64,000 bases of DNA from Endozoicomonas sp. SCSIO W0465 (GTDB taxonomy: Bacteria; Pseudomonadota; Gammaproteobacteria; Pseudomonadales; Endozoicomonadaceae). Position numbers and translations under genes: made by a program. Positions 43,081 through 52,360 of the stretch are shown here, one piece after another. Each line of letters begins with the position of its first letter. Within the stretch, counting starts at the first letter, position 1. The stretch covers positions 3,698,001-3,762,000 of the forward strand of contig NZ_CP092417.1 of assembly GCF_023716865.1 (NCBI RefSeq), in the 5' to 3' direction. The notes beneath the pieces are model-generated. The model had not been told where the DNA came from and did no database searches. It saw only the letters and a list, made by a program, of their open reading frames with translations.

Positions 43081-43779
43081 TCAGGCAGTTACCCAGAGAA
43101 TCAGGGCATCATCGTCACTGGTTGACACCAGTGCATGGCCCATCTGTGCATCGTAGTAAGCACTGTCTCCAGCAAACAGCTCAACCGGCTGGTAATATTC
43201 GGTATAGAGCTCAATACTACCGTACAAGACCAGCAGAAACTCCTCACCATCATGACGCACCCATTGACGATACTCGTCAAATGAACGAGCCCTGACGGTC
43301 GTACGGTAAGGGATCATTTTTTTGTCAGAAAGCTCAGTCGCCAATAACTCATGCTCGTAAGTGGTGGTTGGATGAAGGCGTCCCTCTCCCCGACGGGTAA
43401 TATCTCTACGACCACCCGCAGAGACCGTTTTCTTTACCGGAGAAAACAGCTGGGGTATATCAATCCCCAACCCGTTAACCAGTTTTGTCACTGCTGCAAA
43501 CGTGGGTGATATCTGTTCATTTTCGATTTTTGACAGGGTAGAACGGGCCAGCCCGGTTTTCCGGCTGGCCTCCTCCAGGGTCAACTGCTGACTCAAACGA
43601 ATTTCCCTGACCCGCTTTCCCAGCTCCAGCGGAGCTACCGACGCTTCTGGTTGACTCACACCATCCTGACCAATGCCAACCCTGCGTGTCACTATCACCG
43701 CAGGCTTACTCTGTTGCTGTTGTTGCTGCTGCTGTTTAAGAAACTCCGTTGAATCCGGCACCCTATCCCCCTTTACCAT
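43081..43779 (-). CDS. XRE-family regulator with C-terminal cupin
   Basis: 232 residues. The N-terminus has eight consecutive glutamines (CAG/CAA codons), then a disordered stretch. The HTH is LGKRVREIRLSQQLTLEEAS with KTGLARSTLSKIENEQISPT (about 55-95). A cupin domain follows (about 150-230: VRHDGEEFLLVLYGSIELYT, FAGDSAYYDAQMGHALVST), probably binding a small ligand. It is divergent from sdaA-gcvP-gcvT, and relatives of this type often control glycine or serine catabolism, so that operon is the likely target (inference). A 15-bp palindrome lies 35 bases upstream of its start and may be its operator. Confidence 0.85.
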   Translation of the reverse strand: MVKGDRVPDSTEFLKQQQQQQQQSKPAVIVTRRVGIGQDGVSQPEASVAPLELGKRVREIRLSQQLTLEEASRKTGLARSTLSKIENEQISPTFAAVTKLVNGLGIDIPQLFSPVKKTVSAGGRRDITRRGEGRLHPTTTYEHELLATELSDKKMIPYRTTVRARSFDEYRQWVRHDGEEFLLVLYGSIELYTEYYQPVELFAGDSAYYDAQMGHALVSTSDDDALILWVTA

Positions 43780-43813
43780 GCATTATTATTGGCATGGCCT
43801 GCTCTTAATTCGC

Positions 43814-43828
43814 ACCATGATACATGGT
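43814..43828. promoter_or_regulatory. 15-bp palindrome, candidate operator
   Basis: ACCATGATACATGGT: perfect 6-bp arms around ATA, in the 317-base region between the XRE-cupin gene and sdaA. Size and symmetry suit a dimeric HTH regulator. A direct repeat TTTCCTTCAG (about 43912 and 43923) is also present in this gap. Confidence 0.45.
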
Positions 43829-44010
43829 ATAACAGGAACAACCCTAATGTGAAAATCTGTTTCTTATTGGAAACTTTTTTGTTGATGTGAAAGAAAGGTA
43901 TTGTTAGGCTTTCCTTCAGTTCTTTCCTTCAGGTAAAGAGGAACATTTGGTCAAAATCGTCAACAATGGCCTGAATTGGGAATTCGACCCGTTGTAAATA
44001 AATTATACGT

Positions 44011-44039
44011 TTGACCATTTAATTATTGATAAACATAAA
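44011..44039 (+). promoter_or_regulatory. Candidate sigma-70 promoter for sdaA
   Basis: TTGACC, a 17-base spacer, then CATAAA, 57 bases before the sdaA start in AT-rich sequence. The -10 match is only partial. Confidence 0.3.
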
Positions 44040-44096
44040 ATAAACATCCGCAAAGCAGATATCGCCAGAAGATACTGACAGATGGAGTCATGGCCG

Positions 44097-45470
44097 ATGG
44101 GCTTAAGTATTCTCGATTTATTCAAGATCGGTGTAGGGCCTTCCTCCTCTCACACCGTGGGACCGATGGTCGCTGCCAACCGCTTTCTTGATACGCTGAT
44201 ACAACAAGGACAGCTGGAAAAAACCCGCCAGGTTCGTGTCGAGCTTTATGGTTCCCTGGCCATGACAGGTGCAGGTCATGCTACCGATACTGCAGTTATT
44301 CTCGGTCTTATGGGTGAAAAACCTGACCAACTGAATCCTGATCAGGCTCCAGACCTCATTAATGAGGTTCGCCGCTCCGGTGAGTTGATGCTTGCCAGCC
44401 AGTACCCGATTCCATTTGTCGAAGATCAACACTTTCATTTTCTGAATGGCCACTCCCTTCCCAAACACCCTAATGGCATGACCATAAGAGCCTTTGATGA
44501 AGCGGGCCTGGAGCTGTTCCATGACAATTATTACTCCGTAGGCGGAGGCTTCGTACTGAATGAGCAGGAAACCGATCAGGCAGCTTCCAGTCCGGTGATT
44601 CAGGTACCCTTTCCTTTCAATAATGCCGAGGATCTTCTGGATATTGGCGACAAAACAGCGCTCTCCATTGGTGAAATTGTTCTGGAGAATGAGCAACACC
44701 TGGGAAGAACGGACAATATTCGCCAGGCGTTACTGAATATCTGGCAGGCCATGGACAGCTGTATCAAACGTGGCTGTCAACAGACCGGCATACTTCCTGG
44801 CGGCCTGAACGTCAGGCGTCGTGCTCACCAACTGCATCAGGAACTGTTGAACCGCTCCGAAGACCAGCGGGATCATCTTGAAGTCATGGACTGGGTCAAC
44901 CTGTTTGCCATCGCGGTCAATGAGGAAAATGCCGTTGGTGGCCGTGTCGTAACGGCCCCGACCAATGGCGCAGCAGGGGTTATACCGGCGGTTCTGGCCT
45001 ATTACGATCGATTTGTTCCAGACAGCAGTCAAGAGGGTATTTGTACTTTTCTGGCAACCGCAGCAGCCATTGGCATGCTCTATAAAAAGAATGCCTCAAT
45101 CTCTGCCGCCGAAGTGGGTTGTCAGGGTGAAATCGGGGTTGCCTGCTCCATGGCAGCAGGCGCCCTGTGCGCCGTGATGGGAGGAAATAACCGACAGATT
45201 GAAAACGCCGCTGAAATCGGTATGGAGCATAACCTGGGCCTGACCTGTGACCCCATAGCCGGGCTGGTCCAGGTTCCCTGTATTGAGCGCAACACCATGG
45301 GTGCTGTGAAGGCTATCAATGCGGCTCGCCTGGCCATGAAAGGAGATGGACAACACAGGGTATCTCTCGATGATGTTATTGAAACCATGCGCCAGACCGG
45401 GCTGGATATGCAAGATAAATACAAGGAGACAGCCACTGGCGGGCTCGCTGTTAATGTCGTTATATGCTGA
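44097..45470 (+). CDS. sdaA: L-serine ammonia-lyase, iron-sulfur type
   Basis: 457 residues from ATG 44097 (GGAG nine bases upstream); an ATG at 44082 adds five residues not found in relatives. It converts L-serine to pyruvate and ammonia with a [4Fe-4S] cluster. N-terminal SDH-beta domain: SILDLFKIGVGPSSSHTVGP. C-terminal alpha domain: APTNGAAGVIPAVLAYY, GCQGEIGVACSMAAGALCAV and LTCDPIAGLVQVPCIERN, with the cluster cysteines in the last two. It leads the likely sdaA-gcvP-gcvT group (135 bases to gcvP), giving serine and glycine breakdown together. No glycine riboswitch was recognised upstream. Confidence 0.94.
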   Translation: MGLSILDLFKIGVGPSSSHTVGPMVAANRFLDTLIQQGQLEKTRQVRVELYGSLAMTGAGHATDTAVILGLMGEKPDQLNPDQAPDLINEVRRSGELMLASQYPIPFVEDQHFHFLNGHSLPKHPNGMTIRAFDEAGLELFHDNYYSVGGGFVLNEQETDQAASSPVIQVPFPFNNAEDLLDIGDKTALSIGEIVLENEQHLGRTDNIRQALLNIWQAMDSCIKRGCQQTGILPGGLNVRRRAHQLHQELLNRSEDQRDHLEVMDWVNLFAIAVNEENAVGGRVVTAPTNGAAGVIPAVLAYYDRFVPDSSQEGICTFLATAAAIGMLYKKNASISAAEVGCQGEIGVACSMAAGALCAVMGGNNRQIENAAEIGMEHNLGLTCDPIAGLVQVPCIERNTMGAVKAINAARLAMKGDGQHRVSLDDVIETMRQTGLDMQDKYKETATGGLAVNVVIC

Positions 45471-45604
45471 GACTGTCTTCAGATAAATCGACCAAATAAA
45501 CACTTGTCATTTATTGCCAATACCGACCAGAGCCTCTGATGACCAACCAGTCAGCCTGACACATTTTAGTAAAGCCAACGTCAGCGTTAAAACAGGACAA
45601 CAAC

Positions 45605-48564
45605 ATGGCCGCTGAATATACATCTACTCTGTCAACGTTTCTGCCAACATTTCTGCCAACTTTGACAGAACTGGAACACAACGATGCATTCTCCCATCGT
45701 CATATGGGTTCTGACCAGCGGCAACAGCAGGCCATGCTGGAAACTCTGGGGCTGGGTTCGCTGGCAGAACTGATCGATGAAACGGTTCCGGGCAGTATCC
45801 GGTTAAACCGCGAGTTAGTGCTTCCCCATGGGAAAACCGAACAGCAGGCCCTGGCGCAGCTTCATGCCCTTGCCCGACAAAATACCGTTAACAAGTCGTA
45901 TATTGGCATGGGCTATCACAACACTGAAGTACCCAATGTAATTATGCGCAATCTACTGGAAAACCCCGGCTGGTATACCGCCTACACCCCTTATCAGCCG
46001 GAAATTTCTCAGGGCAGGCTGGAAATGCTGCTGAATTTTCAGCAGATGGTTATGGATCTCACCGGAATGACGGTCGCCAATGCCTCTCTGCTGGATGAAG
46101 CCACTGCGGCGGCTGAGGCCATGACACTCTGTTTGCGAAGTGCTGGACGAAGCAAAGCGGCCTCTCAAACCTTCTTTGTTGCCGATGATGTTCACCCACA
46201 GACCATCGATGTGATAAAAACCCGTGCAGACTGGCTGGGCATCAAGATCATTGTTGGAAACCCGCATACTGAGCTGAGTGATCACGATGTGTTTGGAGTA
46301 CAGCTTCAATACCCCGGCACTTACGGAAATATCACGGATATAGAGAGCATTGTGGCCATCGCCCGGCAACAGGGTGCCATGGTTTCGGTAGCCACAGATC
46401 TGCTGGCACTCACATTGCTGAAATCCCCCGGGGAGCTGGGGGCAGATATTGTTCTGGGTAACAGTCAACGCTTTGGTGTACCGATGGGCTTTGGTGGCCC
46501 CCACGCTGCCTTTTTTGCCACCACCAGTAAGCTGAAACGCTCTGTACCCGGCCGGATTATCGGCGTATCCAAAGACAGCCGTGGCAATACTGCCCTGCGT
46601 ATGGCAATGCAGACCCGTGAACAACATATTCGCCGGGAAAAAGCCACCTCAAACCTATGCACTGCCCAGGCATTGCTGGCCAATATGGCAGCAGCTTACG
46701 CCGTCTACCATGGCCCGAAAGGGTTAAAAATTATTGCGGAACGCGTGCATCGTCTGACCCGGATTCTCCATCATGGACTGACTGAAATGGGCTTCCAGTG
46801 CAATAATACCTTCTTTGATACTCTGACCTTTAAGGTTGGCAGTGAGCAGGAAACCATTATCCAGCGCGCGCTCAAATATGGTTGTAACCTGCGCCGTATT
46901 GGCTCAGACCGTCTGGGGGTAAGCCTCGATGAAACCACTCGCGCTGAAGACATTATTGAACTGTTCAATATCTTCATGGGTGAAGGAAAAGAGCTGGATA
47001 TTGCTTCTATTGACCGACAGATCACCACCCATAACAGTCAGTTGTCTCATACCCAGAATGGCATCGGTCTCTCGCCAGCCCTGCGACGTTCAGACAGTAT
47101 TCTGAGCCATTCTGTATTCAACAGCCACCACTCAGAAACGGGTATGATGCGTTATCTGAAACAGCTGGAAAACAAAGATTACTCGCTGGTTCACGGCATG
47201 ATCCCACTGGGATCATGCACTATGAAGCTCAATGCCGCTGCTGAAATGCTGCCGGTTTCCTGGCCCGAATTTTCCTGTATTCACCCCTTCACACCCAAGG
47301 ATCAGGTCCCGGGGTATCTGACGATGATCCGGCAACTTGAACAGGCCCTGGTTGAAATCACCGGTTATGATGCCATTTCCATGCAGCCGAACTCCGGTGC
47401 CCAGGGGGAATATACAGGTCTGCTGGCTATCCGTAATTACCAGAGAGCCAACCAGCAGGAGCACCGCGATGTCTGCCTGATCCCCTCTTCCGCTCACGGC
47501 ACCAATCCGGCTTCAGCAGCTATGCTCGGCATGAAAATTGTCATTGTCGCCTGTGATGCTAGCGGTAATGTTGATGTCGATGATCTCAGAGATAAGGCCG
47601 GTGAGTACAGCGATCGGCTGTCAGCCCTGATGGTGACCTACCCGTCAACCCATGGAGTATACGAAGAAGAGATTCGCACCATCTGCCAGATCATTCATGA
47701 TCACGGTGGCCAGGTCTATATGGATGGTGCCAATATGAACGCTATGGTCGGTATTTCCCGTCCGGGTGATATCGGCTCCGACGTATCTCATCTCAATCTG
47801 CACAAACCTTTGCCATTCCCCATGGTGGTGGTGGTCCGGGTATGGGGCCCATTGGCGTCAAGAGCCATCTGGCACCTTACCTGCCCAATCACTCAGTAAG
47901 CCCGATCGGAGACCGCAATGAAGGTATTGGTGCGGTATCTGCCGCACCATTTGGCAGTTCATCCATACTGCCGATCAGTTGGATGTACATCACCATGCTG
48001 GGTAGTAAGGGGCTAAGAGCATCAACAGAGCTAGCCATTCTCCATGCCAACTATATGGCTAAACGACTGGCAGACCATTACAGGATTCTCTATCAGGGCA
48101 GAAACCATCATGTTGCTCACGAATGCATCATTGATATTCGCCCGATCAAGGAAACCAGTGGCATCACCGAAGAAGATATTGCCAAGCGTCTGATGGATTA
48201 CGGTTTCCACGCCCCGACCATGTCTTTTCCCGTTGCCGGAACCCTGATGATTGAGCCAACCGAGTCTGAATCCGGGGAAGAAATAGACCGTTTCATTGAT
48301 GCGATGATCTCAATCAGGAAAGAAATTGACCAGGTTACCAGCGGAGCATGGCCAAAGGACAACAATCCACTGGTCAACGCCCCCCATACCATGGCAGATC
48401 TGGCAGAGGATCAATGGCTTCGTCCCTACAGCAGAACGGTGGCTGCATTTCCTTCATCTTCCGGTCATAAGGGTAAATACTGGCCTGCAGCCAATCGAAT
48501 CGACAATGTTTATGGAGACCGTAACTTTATCTGTTCGTGCCCCGGTATTGAAAATTACCAATAA
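45605..48564 (+). pseudogene. gcvP: Glycine dehydrogenase GcvP (P-protein), frameshifted
   Basis: PLP-dependent decarboxylase of the glycine cleavage system. The first 734 codons read normally (SHRHMGSDQRQQQAML, SYIGMGYHNTEVPNVIMRN, MIPLGSCTMKLNAAAEM, then VSHLNLHK, the PLP lysine at codon 734). Just after that lysine the frame is lost: HKPLPFPMVV replaces the expected HKTFAIPHGGGGPGMGPIG. One extra A in the AAA at 47804-47806 restores it. The correct frame then continues (GPIGVKSHLAPYLPNHSV onward) to the stop at 48564, giving 986 residues. It is a true 1-base deletion or a sequencing error. As written, the protein stops at 47899, lacking the C-terminal quarter. gcvH is not next to it. Confidence 0.92.
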
Positions 48565-48578
48565 GATCATCACTTATT

Positions 48579-48612
48579 GAGAGCTTGTCAAACATTCGAA
48601 CAAGAAGCTCTC
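48579..48612 (+). promoter_or_regulatory. Hairpin in gcvP-gcvT gap
   Basis: GAGAGCTT and AAGCTCTC pair over an 18-base loop, 33 bases before gcvT. Without a T-run it is not a clear terminator; it may protect or punctuate the mRNA. Confidence 0.4.
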
Positions 48613-48645
48613 TCCATAAGTTGAGACGATAAATGGAGACGACAA

Positions 48646-49785
48646 ATGTCTGAAGTGTCTGAAGTGTCTGCTGAAAACCTGAAGAGAACTCCCTTGTATG
48701 AGCTCCATCTGGCACAAAGGGCAAAAATGGTTCCCTTTGCCGGTTATGAAATGCCTGTACAGTACCCTTCCGGTGTCAAAAAAGAGCATATTCATACACG
48801 AGGCAACGCCGGGGTTTTTGATGTCTCTCATATGGGACAGCTGAAACTGTGCGGTGATGGAGCAGACTACTTTCTCGAGTCCCTGGTACCGGTTGATATT
48901 GTTGGCCTTCCCGCCGGAAAACAGCGTTATGCACTGTTTACCAATGAGGCCGGCGGCATCCTCGATGACCTGATGGTCACCCGCTACGATGACTGCCTTT
49001 ACCTGGTGGTCAATGCGGCCTGCAAAGAACGGGATACCCGGCACTTGCAATCCTGTCTACCGGAGGACGTGACATTGGAACCATTAAACGACCGGGCACT
49101 TATTGCCATTCAGGGGCCTATGGCAGCTAAGGTTATGCAAAGCATCGTTCCGGACGTTGCGGATATGCTCTTTATGGATTCACGGCAACTGTTCATTGAT
49201 GGCGTTCCCTGCTTTATCAGTCGTTCCGGTTACACAGGAGAAGATGGTTTTGAAATATCCATACCTGAGAAAGAGGCTGAACGCATCACCCGGCAGCTTC
49301 TCAACCATCCCGACGTTGAGCTCATTGGTTTAGGCGCCAGAGATTCTCTCCGCCTGGAGTCAGGCCTTTGTCTCTATGGTCAGGATATCGATGTTAATAC
49401 AACGCCTGCTGAAGCGAGCCTGGCCTGGGCAATCAGCAAAAATCGCCGTAATAATGGTGAGCGCGCTGGCGGTTTCCCGGGAGCAGAAAAAATACTGAAC
49501 CAGATTGCAACCGGGCAGGTGACCACCAAACGCATCGGCCTCATTGGCAGCAGCAGAGCCCCGGTTCGTGAAGGTGCTGAGCTGGTCAATGATCAGGGGC
49601 AGACTATAGGCCGGGTAACGTCCGGAACCTTTGGTCCAACGGTTGGAGCACCTGTTGCCATGGCGATGGTCAATGCCAACTATACGACACTTGGTACAGA
49701 ACTTTACGCCCTGGTCCGGGGTAAAAAGTTGCCGATGACCGTCTGTAAAATGCCATTTATTGAACAACGTTACTATCGTGGTTAA
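48646..49785 (+). CDS. gcvT: Aminomethyltransferase GcvT (T-protein)
   Basis: 379 residues, full length. It takes the aminomethyl group from the lipoyl arm of GcvH and forms methylene-tetrahydrofolate and ammonia. GGAG lies 7 bases before the ATG. Signature segments: MVPFAGYEMPVQYPSG, GVFDVSHMGQ, GGILDDLMVTR, YTGEDGFEISIP, LGARDSLRLESGLCLYG and GFPGAEKI. The start contains a small duplicated SEVSEVS. It follows gcvP after 81 bases and is followed by a terminator. With gcvP disrupted as written, its pathway role depends on whether that frameshift is real. Confidence 0.94.
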   Translation: MSEVSEVSAENLKRTPLYELHLAQRAKMVPFAGYEMPVQYPSGVKKEHIHTRGNAGVFDVSHMGQLKLCGDGADYFLESLVPVDIVGLPAGKQRYALFTNEAGGILDDLMVTRYDDCLYLVVNAACKERDTRHLQSCLPEDVTLEPLNDRALIAIQGPMAAKVMQSIVPDVADMLFMDSRQLFIDGVPCFISRSGYTGEDGFEISIPEKEAERITRQLLNHPDVELIGLGARDSLRLESGLCLYGQDIDVNTTPAEASLAWAISKNRRNNGERAGGFPGAEKILNQIATGQVTTKRIGLIGSSRAPVREGAELVNDQGQTIGRVTSGTFGPTVGAPVAMAMVNANYTTLGTELYALVRGKKLPMTVCKMPFIEQRYYRG

Positions 49786-49801
49786 TGTTCATTTCACAAC
49801 A

Positions 49802-49841
49802 GCTACTGCCTGAAAGCCTGAGGACAGTAGCCTATTTCTTT
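49802..49841 (+). terminator. Intrinsic terminator after gcvT
   Basis: GCTACTG (49802-49808) pairs with CAGTAGC (49825-49831), followed by CTATTTCTTT, 16 bases past the gcvT stop. Confidence 0.7.
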
Positions 49842-50207
49842 ACTGCCATCATTGCATAAACTTTCAGTCCGGTTTAACAACGTCTAACCGGCTCACAAAA
49901 CGGCATTAATCCTTAACCGGTCCCTAATATCAGTGGTATCAACCCATTCAAATTGCACCAACACAACTTGATCAAGTTAATCAAAAAATCAGAAACATAG
50001 GTCTTTCCCCCACTGGAAACTTAATAGTTATTGAGAAATAATGCATAACCAACCTGAAAAAATTCAGCCTGTGCCGGACAGTCCATCTGACGGCGCTTTT
50101 TACTGATACCGGTAGCCTCCTGACTCTTTTAATAGCAGGACAGGAAATTCCAACGCTTTGAATCATACTTTGATGCATGGCCGAGTTTGAGGAGCCCAAG
50201 GCTTGTT
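49842..50207. other. Intergenic region before the YjiH-type gene
   Basis: About 365 bases without a gene I can support. It must hold the promoter of the transporter gene. I saw no strong repeat or riboswitch pattern in it. Confidence 0.4.
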
Positions 50208-51578
50208 ATGAAGCAGTTTCCAGCCGTAAAAAAGAGACAGGTCAGCCTGCGTAACTGGTTAACCTTTTTAATTCCATCGCTGATTGGCCTGTTACTATTT
50301 GTCACTCCGGTCAGTATTAACGGAGAATTTACCATTCCTGTTGCTCTGCTGGCCGGATGGTTAAAAGCACTGCTCAACGATCAGCTGACGACTATCATTA
50401 CCGTTATTATCAGCTTTACCGGGGTAATGACCATCGTTACCAAGCTATTCCAGCCACCATCGATACTGAAGCACCCATTTCTCTCATCACTGTTTGATAT
50501 CACCCCTCTATGGTGCGTGGTCAGGGTTGCCGGAATGGTCTTTGTGCTTGCCAGTTTTTTCAAGGTCGGTCCCCAAGCCCTCTGGTCAGGAGCCACCGGT
50601 GGTATGGTTTTGAATGACCTGATGCCGACACTGTTTTCGGTCTTTATCTTTGCCGGGCTGTTACTGCCACTATTGATGAATTTTGGCTTACTGGAACTGC
50701 TGGGCACACTGATGACACGCATCATGCGGCCTGTATTCAATCTGCCGGGGCGTTCTGCTATCGACTGTATTGCCTCATGGCTGGGGGATGGAAGCGTCGG
50801 TATCCTGATGACCAGTAAACAGTATGAAACGTCTTATTACACCCAGCGTGAGGCCGCAGTTATCGGCACTACGTTCTCAGTCGTTTCGATTACGTTCTCA
50901 CTGGTGGTTATTGCCCAGGTGGGCCTGGATCACCTGTTTACCCAGTTCTACCTTACCGTCTGCTTTGCCGGGCTGGTTGCCGCTATTATTGTCCCCAAGC
51001 TTCCTCCCCTTTCCAGAAAAAAAGACGTGTTCATTTGCGGGAAAACCCGCAGTGATGATGATGAAATTATTCCTCCCGGCACCAGTGCTTTTGCCTGGGG
51101 ATTGCAGCAGGCACTGGAGAAAGCAGCCAAGATCACCAATCCGGTGAAAGTAATTCAGGATGGCGGCAAGAACGCCATTGACATGGTATTTGCTGTATTA
51201 CCAGTGGTCATGGGCATAGGCACTATTGCCCTGATGATTACCGAATACACCCCGGTCTTCCAGTACCTGGGAATGCCTTTTCTTCCGCTACTGGAATGGT
51301 TGCAAATCCCTGAGGCCCAGGCAGCCTCAACCACCATGATGGTCGGCTTTACCGATATGTTCGTGCCCTCTATCCTGGCAGCATCCATTGACAATGACAT
51401 GACCCGGTTTGTTATTGCGGCATTATCACTGACCCAGTTGATTTACCTTTCTGAAGTAGGGGCTTTACTTCTGGGAAGCAAGATTCCGGTAACATTGTTT
51501 GAACTATTTATTATTTTTATTCTGAGAACACTGGTTACACTGCCCGTTATCGCAGCCATTGCCCACCTTATCTTCTGA
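50208..51578 (+). CDS. YjiH-family membrane protein (nucleoside-recognition type)
   Basis: 456 residues from ATG 50208 (AAGG 6 bases upstream); a TTG at 50187 was rejected. About ten predicted membrane segments. LIPSLIGLLLFVTPVSINGEFTIPVALLAGW at the start and the later SWLGDGSVGILMTSKQYETSYYT and MMVGFTDMFVPSILAAS segments match the YjiH group, which contains Gate (nucleoside recognition) domains. Substrate is unknown. It is convergent with an isochorismatase-like gene across a perfect hairpin. Confidence 0.82.
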   Translation: MKQFPAVKKRQVSLRNWLTFLIPSLIGLLLFVTPVSINGEFTIPVALLAGWLKALLNDQLTTIITVIISFTGVMTIVTKLFQPPSILKHPFLSSLFDITPLWCVVRVAGMVFVLASFFKVGPQALWSGATGGMVLNDLMPTLFSVFIFAGLLLPLLMNFGLLELLGTLMTRIMRPVFNLPGRSAIDCIASWLGDGSVGILMTSKQYETSYYTQREAAVIGTTFSVVSITFSLVVIAQVGLDHLFTQFYLTVCFAGLVAAIIVPKLPPLSRKKDVFICGKTRSDDDEIIPPGTSAFAWGLQQALEKAAKITNPVKVIQDGGKNAIDMVFAVLPVVMGIGTIALMITEYTPVFQYLGMPFLPLLEWLQIPEAQAASTTMMVGFTDMFVPSILAASIDNDMTRFVIAALSLTQLIYLSEVGALLLGSKIPVTLFELFIIFILRTLVTLPVIAAIAHLIF

Positions 51579-51587
51579 CGCAGAAAA

Positions 51588-51607
51588 TGAGCCTCAGCTG
51601 AGGCTCA
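51588..51607 (-). terminator. Perfect 20-base palindrome between convergent genes
   Basis: TGAGCCTCAG followed at once by CTGAGGCTCA. On the minus strand it runs into TTTTCTG, fitting an intrinsic terminator for the isochorismatase-like gene; it may act in both directions. Confidence 0.7.
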
Positions 51608-51615
51608 TATCCGAA

Positions 51616-52155
51616 TCATTTAATCAGTTTGGCGACATCACGAAACTGTGGTGCATCGGCAGACTTCATTAACTCAAACAGGGCCATTTCAACTGTGGTC
51701 AGATCTGCACCCAGAGCTGACATTTTATCAAGTGCCACCTCTTTATTCTGTAACGTCCTTGATGAAACCGCATCAACCAGCACCTCCACCTCATAACCTC
51801 CGGCCAGAAGATCCATCGCGGTCTGATAGACGCAGATGTGAGTCTCTATACCGCTCAACAAAACCTGCCTGCTACCGGTCTGCTCAAGTGCTGATATAAA
51901 ATCAGGCTCACCACAAGCACTGAATGATGTTTTTTTCACGGGACTGACATCCGATAACTCATTAGCCAGCTCAGGCACGGTACCTCCCAACTTTTCCGGG
52001 ATCTGCTCCAGCCAGAGAATCGGAATATTGAGCAGCTTAGCCCCTTTTACCATGGTCGCAATATTGTGCAAGAGTGGCTGGTGTTCGTGCATCAGGGTAG
52101 CCAGCTTACCCTGAACATCGACAACCACCAACACCGTACTATCAAGATTCAACAT
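51616..52155 (-). CDS. Isochorismatase-family cysteine hydrolase
   Basis: 179 residues, the common size of small isochorismatase-like hydrolases. The triad is visible: Asp13 in VVVDVQGKL, Lys75 in KKTSFSAC and Cys108 in GIETHICVYQTA. The protein is cytosolic. Members hydrolyse amides, ureas or isochorismate; this one resembles the YcaC/hydrolase-of-unknown-substrate type, and no isochorismate pathway gene is adjacent. The start is followed by a typical LDSTVLVVVDVQ strand. Confidence 0.87.
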   Translation of the reverse strand: MLNLDSTVLVVVDVQGKLATLMHEHQPLLHNIATMVKGAKLLNIPILWLEQIPEKLGGTVPELANELSDVSPVKKTSFSACGEPDFISALEQTGSRQVLLSGIETHICVYQTAMDLLAGGYEVEVLVDAVSSRTLQNKEVALDKMSALGADLTTVEMALFELMKSADAPQFRDVAKLIK

Positions 52156-52360
52156 ATTTACTTCCCCCGGTTCCCGCTATCAAATATAAAACACTGTACA
52201 CAAATGTTAACGGATGTTGTTTATGCAATTTATTGATCAACATCCATTTTTCAACCACTAACAACAGATATTCAAGACAAACCTCATCAGGCTAACTCAA
52301 ACAGGACCGCTTAACAAAAAAACATTAATTCATGACGTTTCAACCATGACCAGCGTAAAG

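Noticed and set aside
43830..44096. Glycine riboswitch before sdaA-gcvPT
   Set aside because: The conserved core segments and tandem aptamer pattern are not visible; only AT-rich sequence and small repeats are present.
45953..46627. Open frame antisense to gcvP
   Set aside because: Shadow of the coding strand without ribosome site or recognisable protein.
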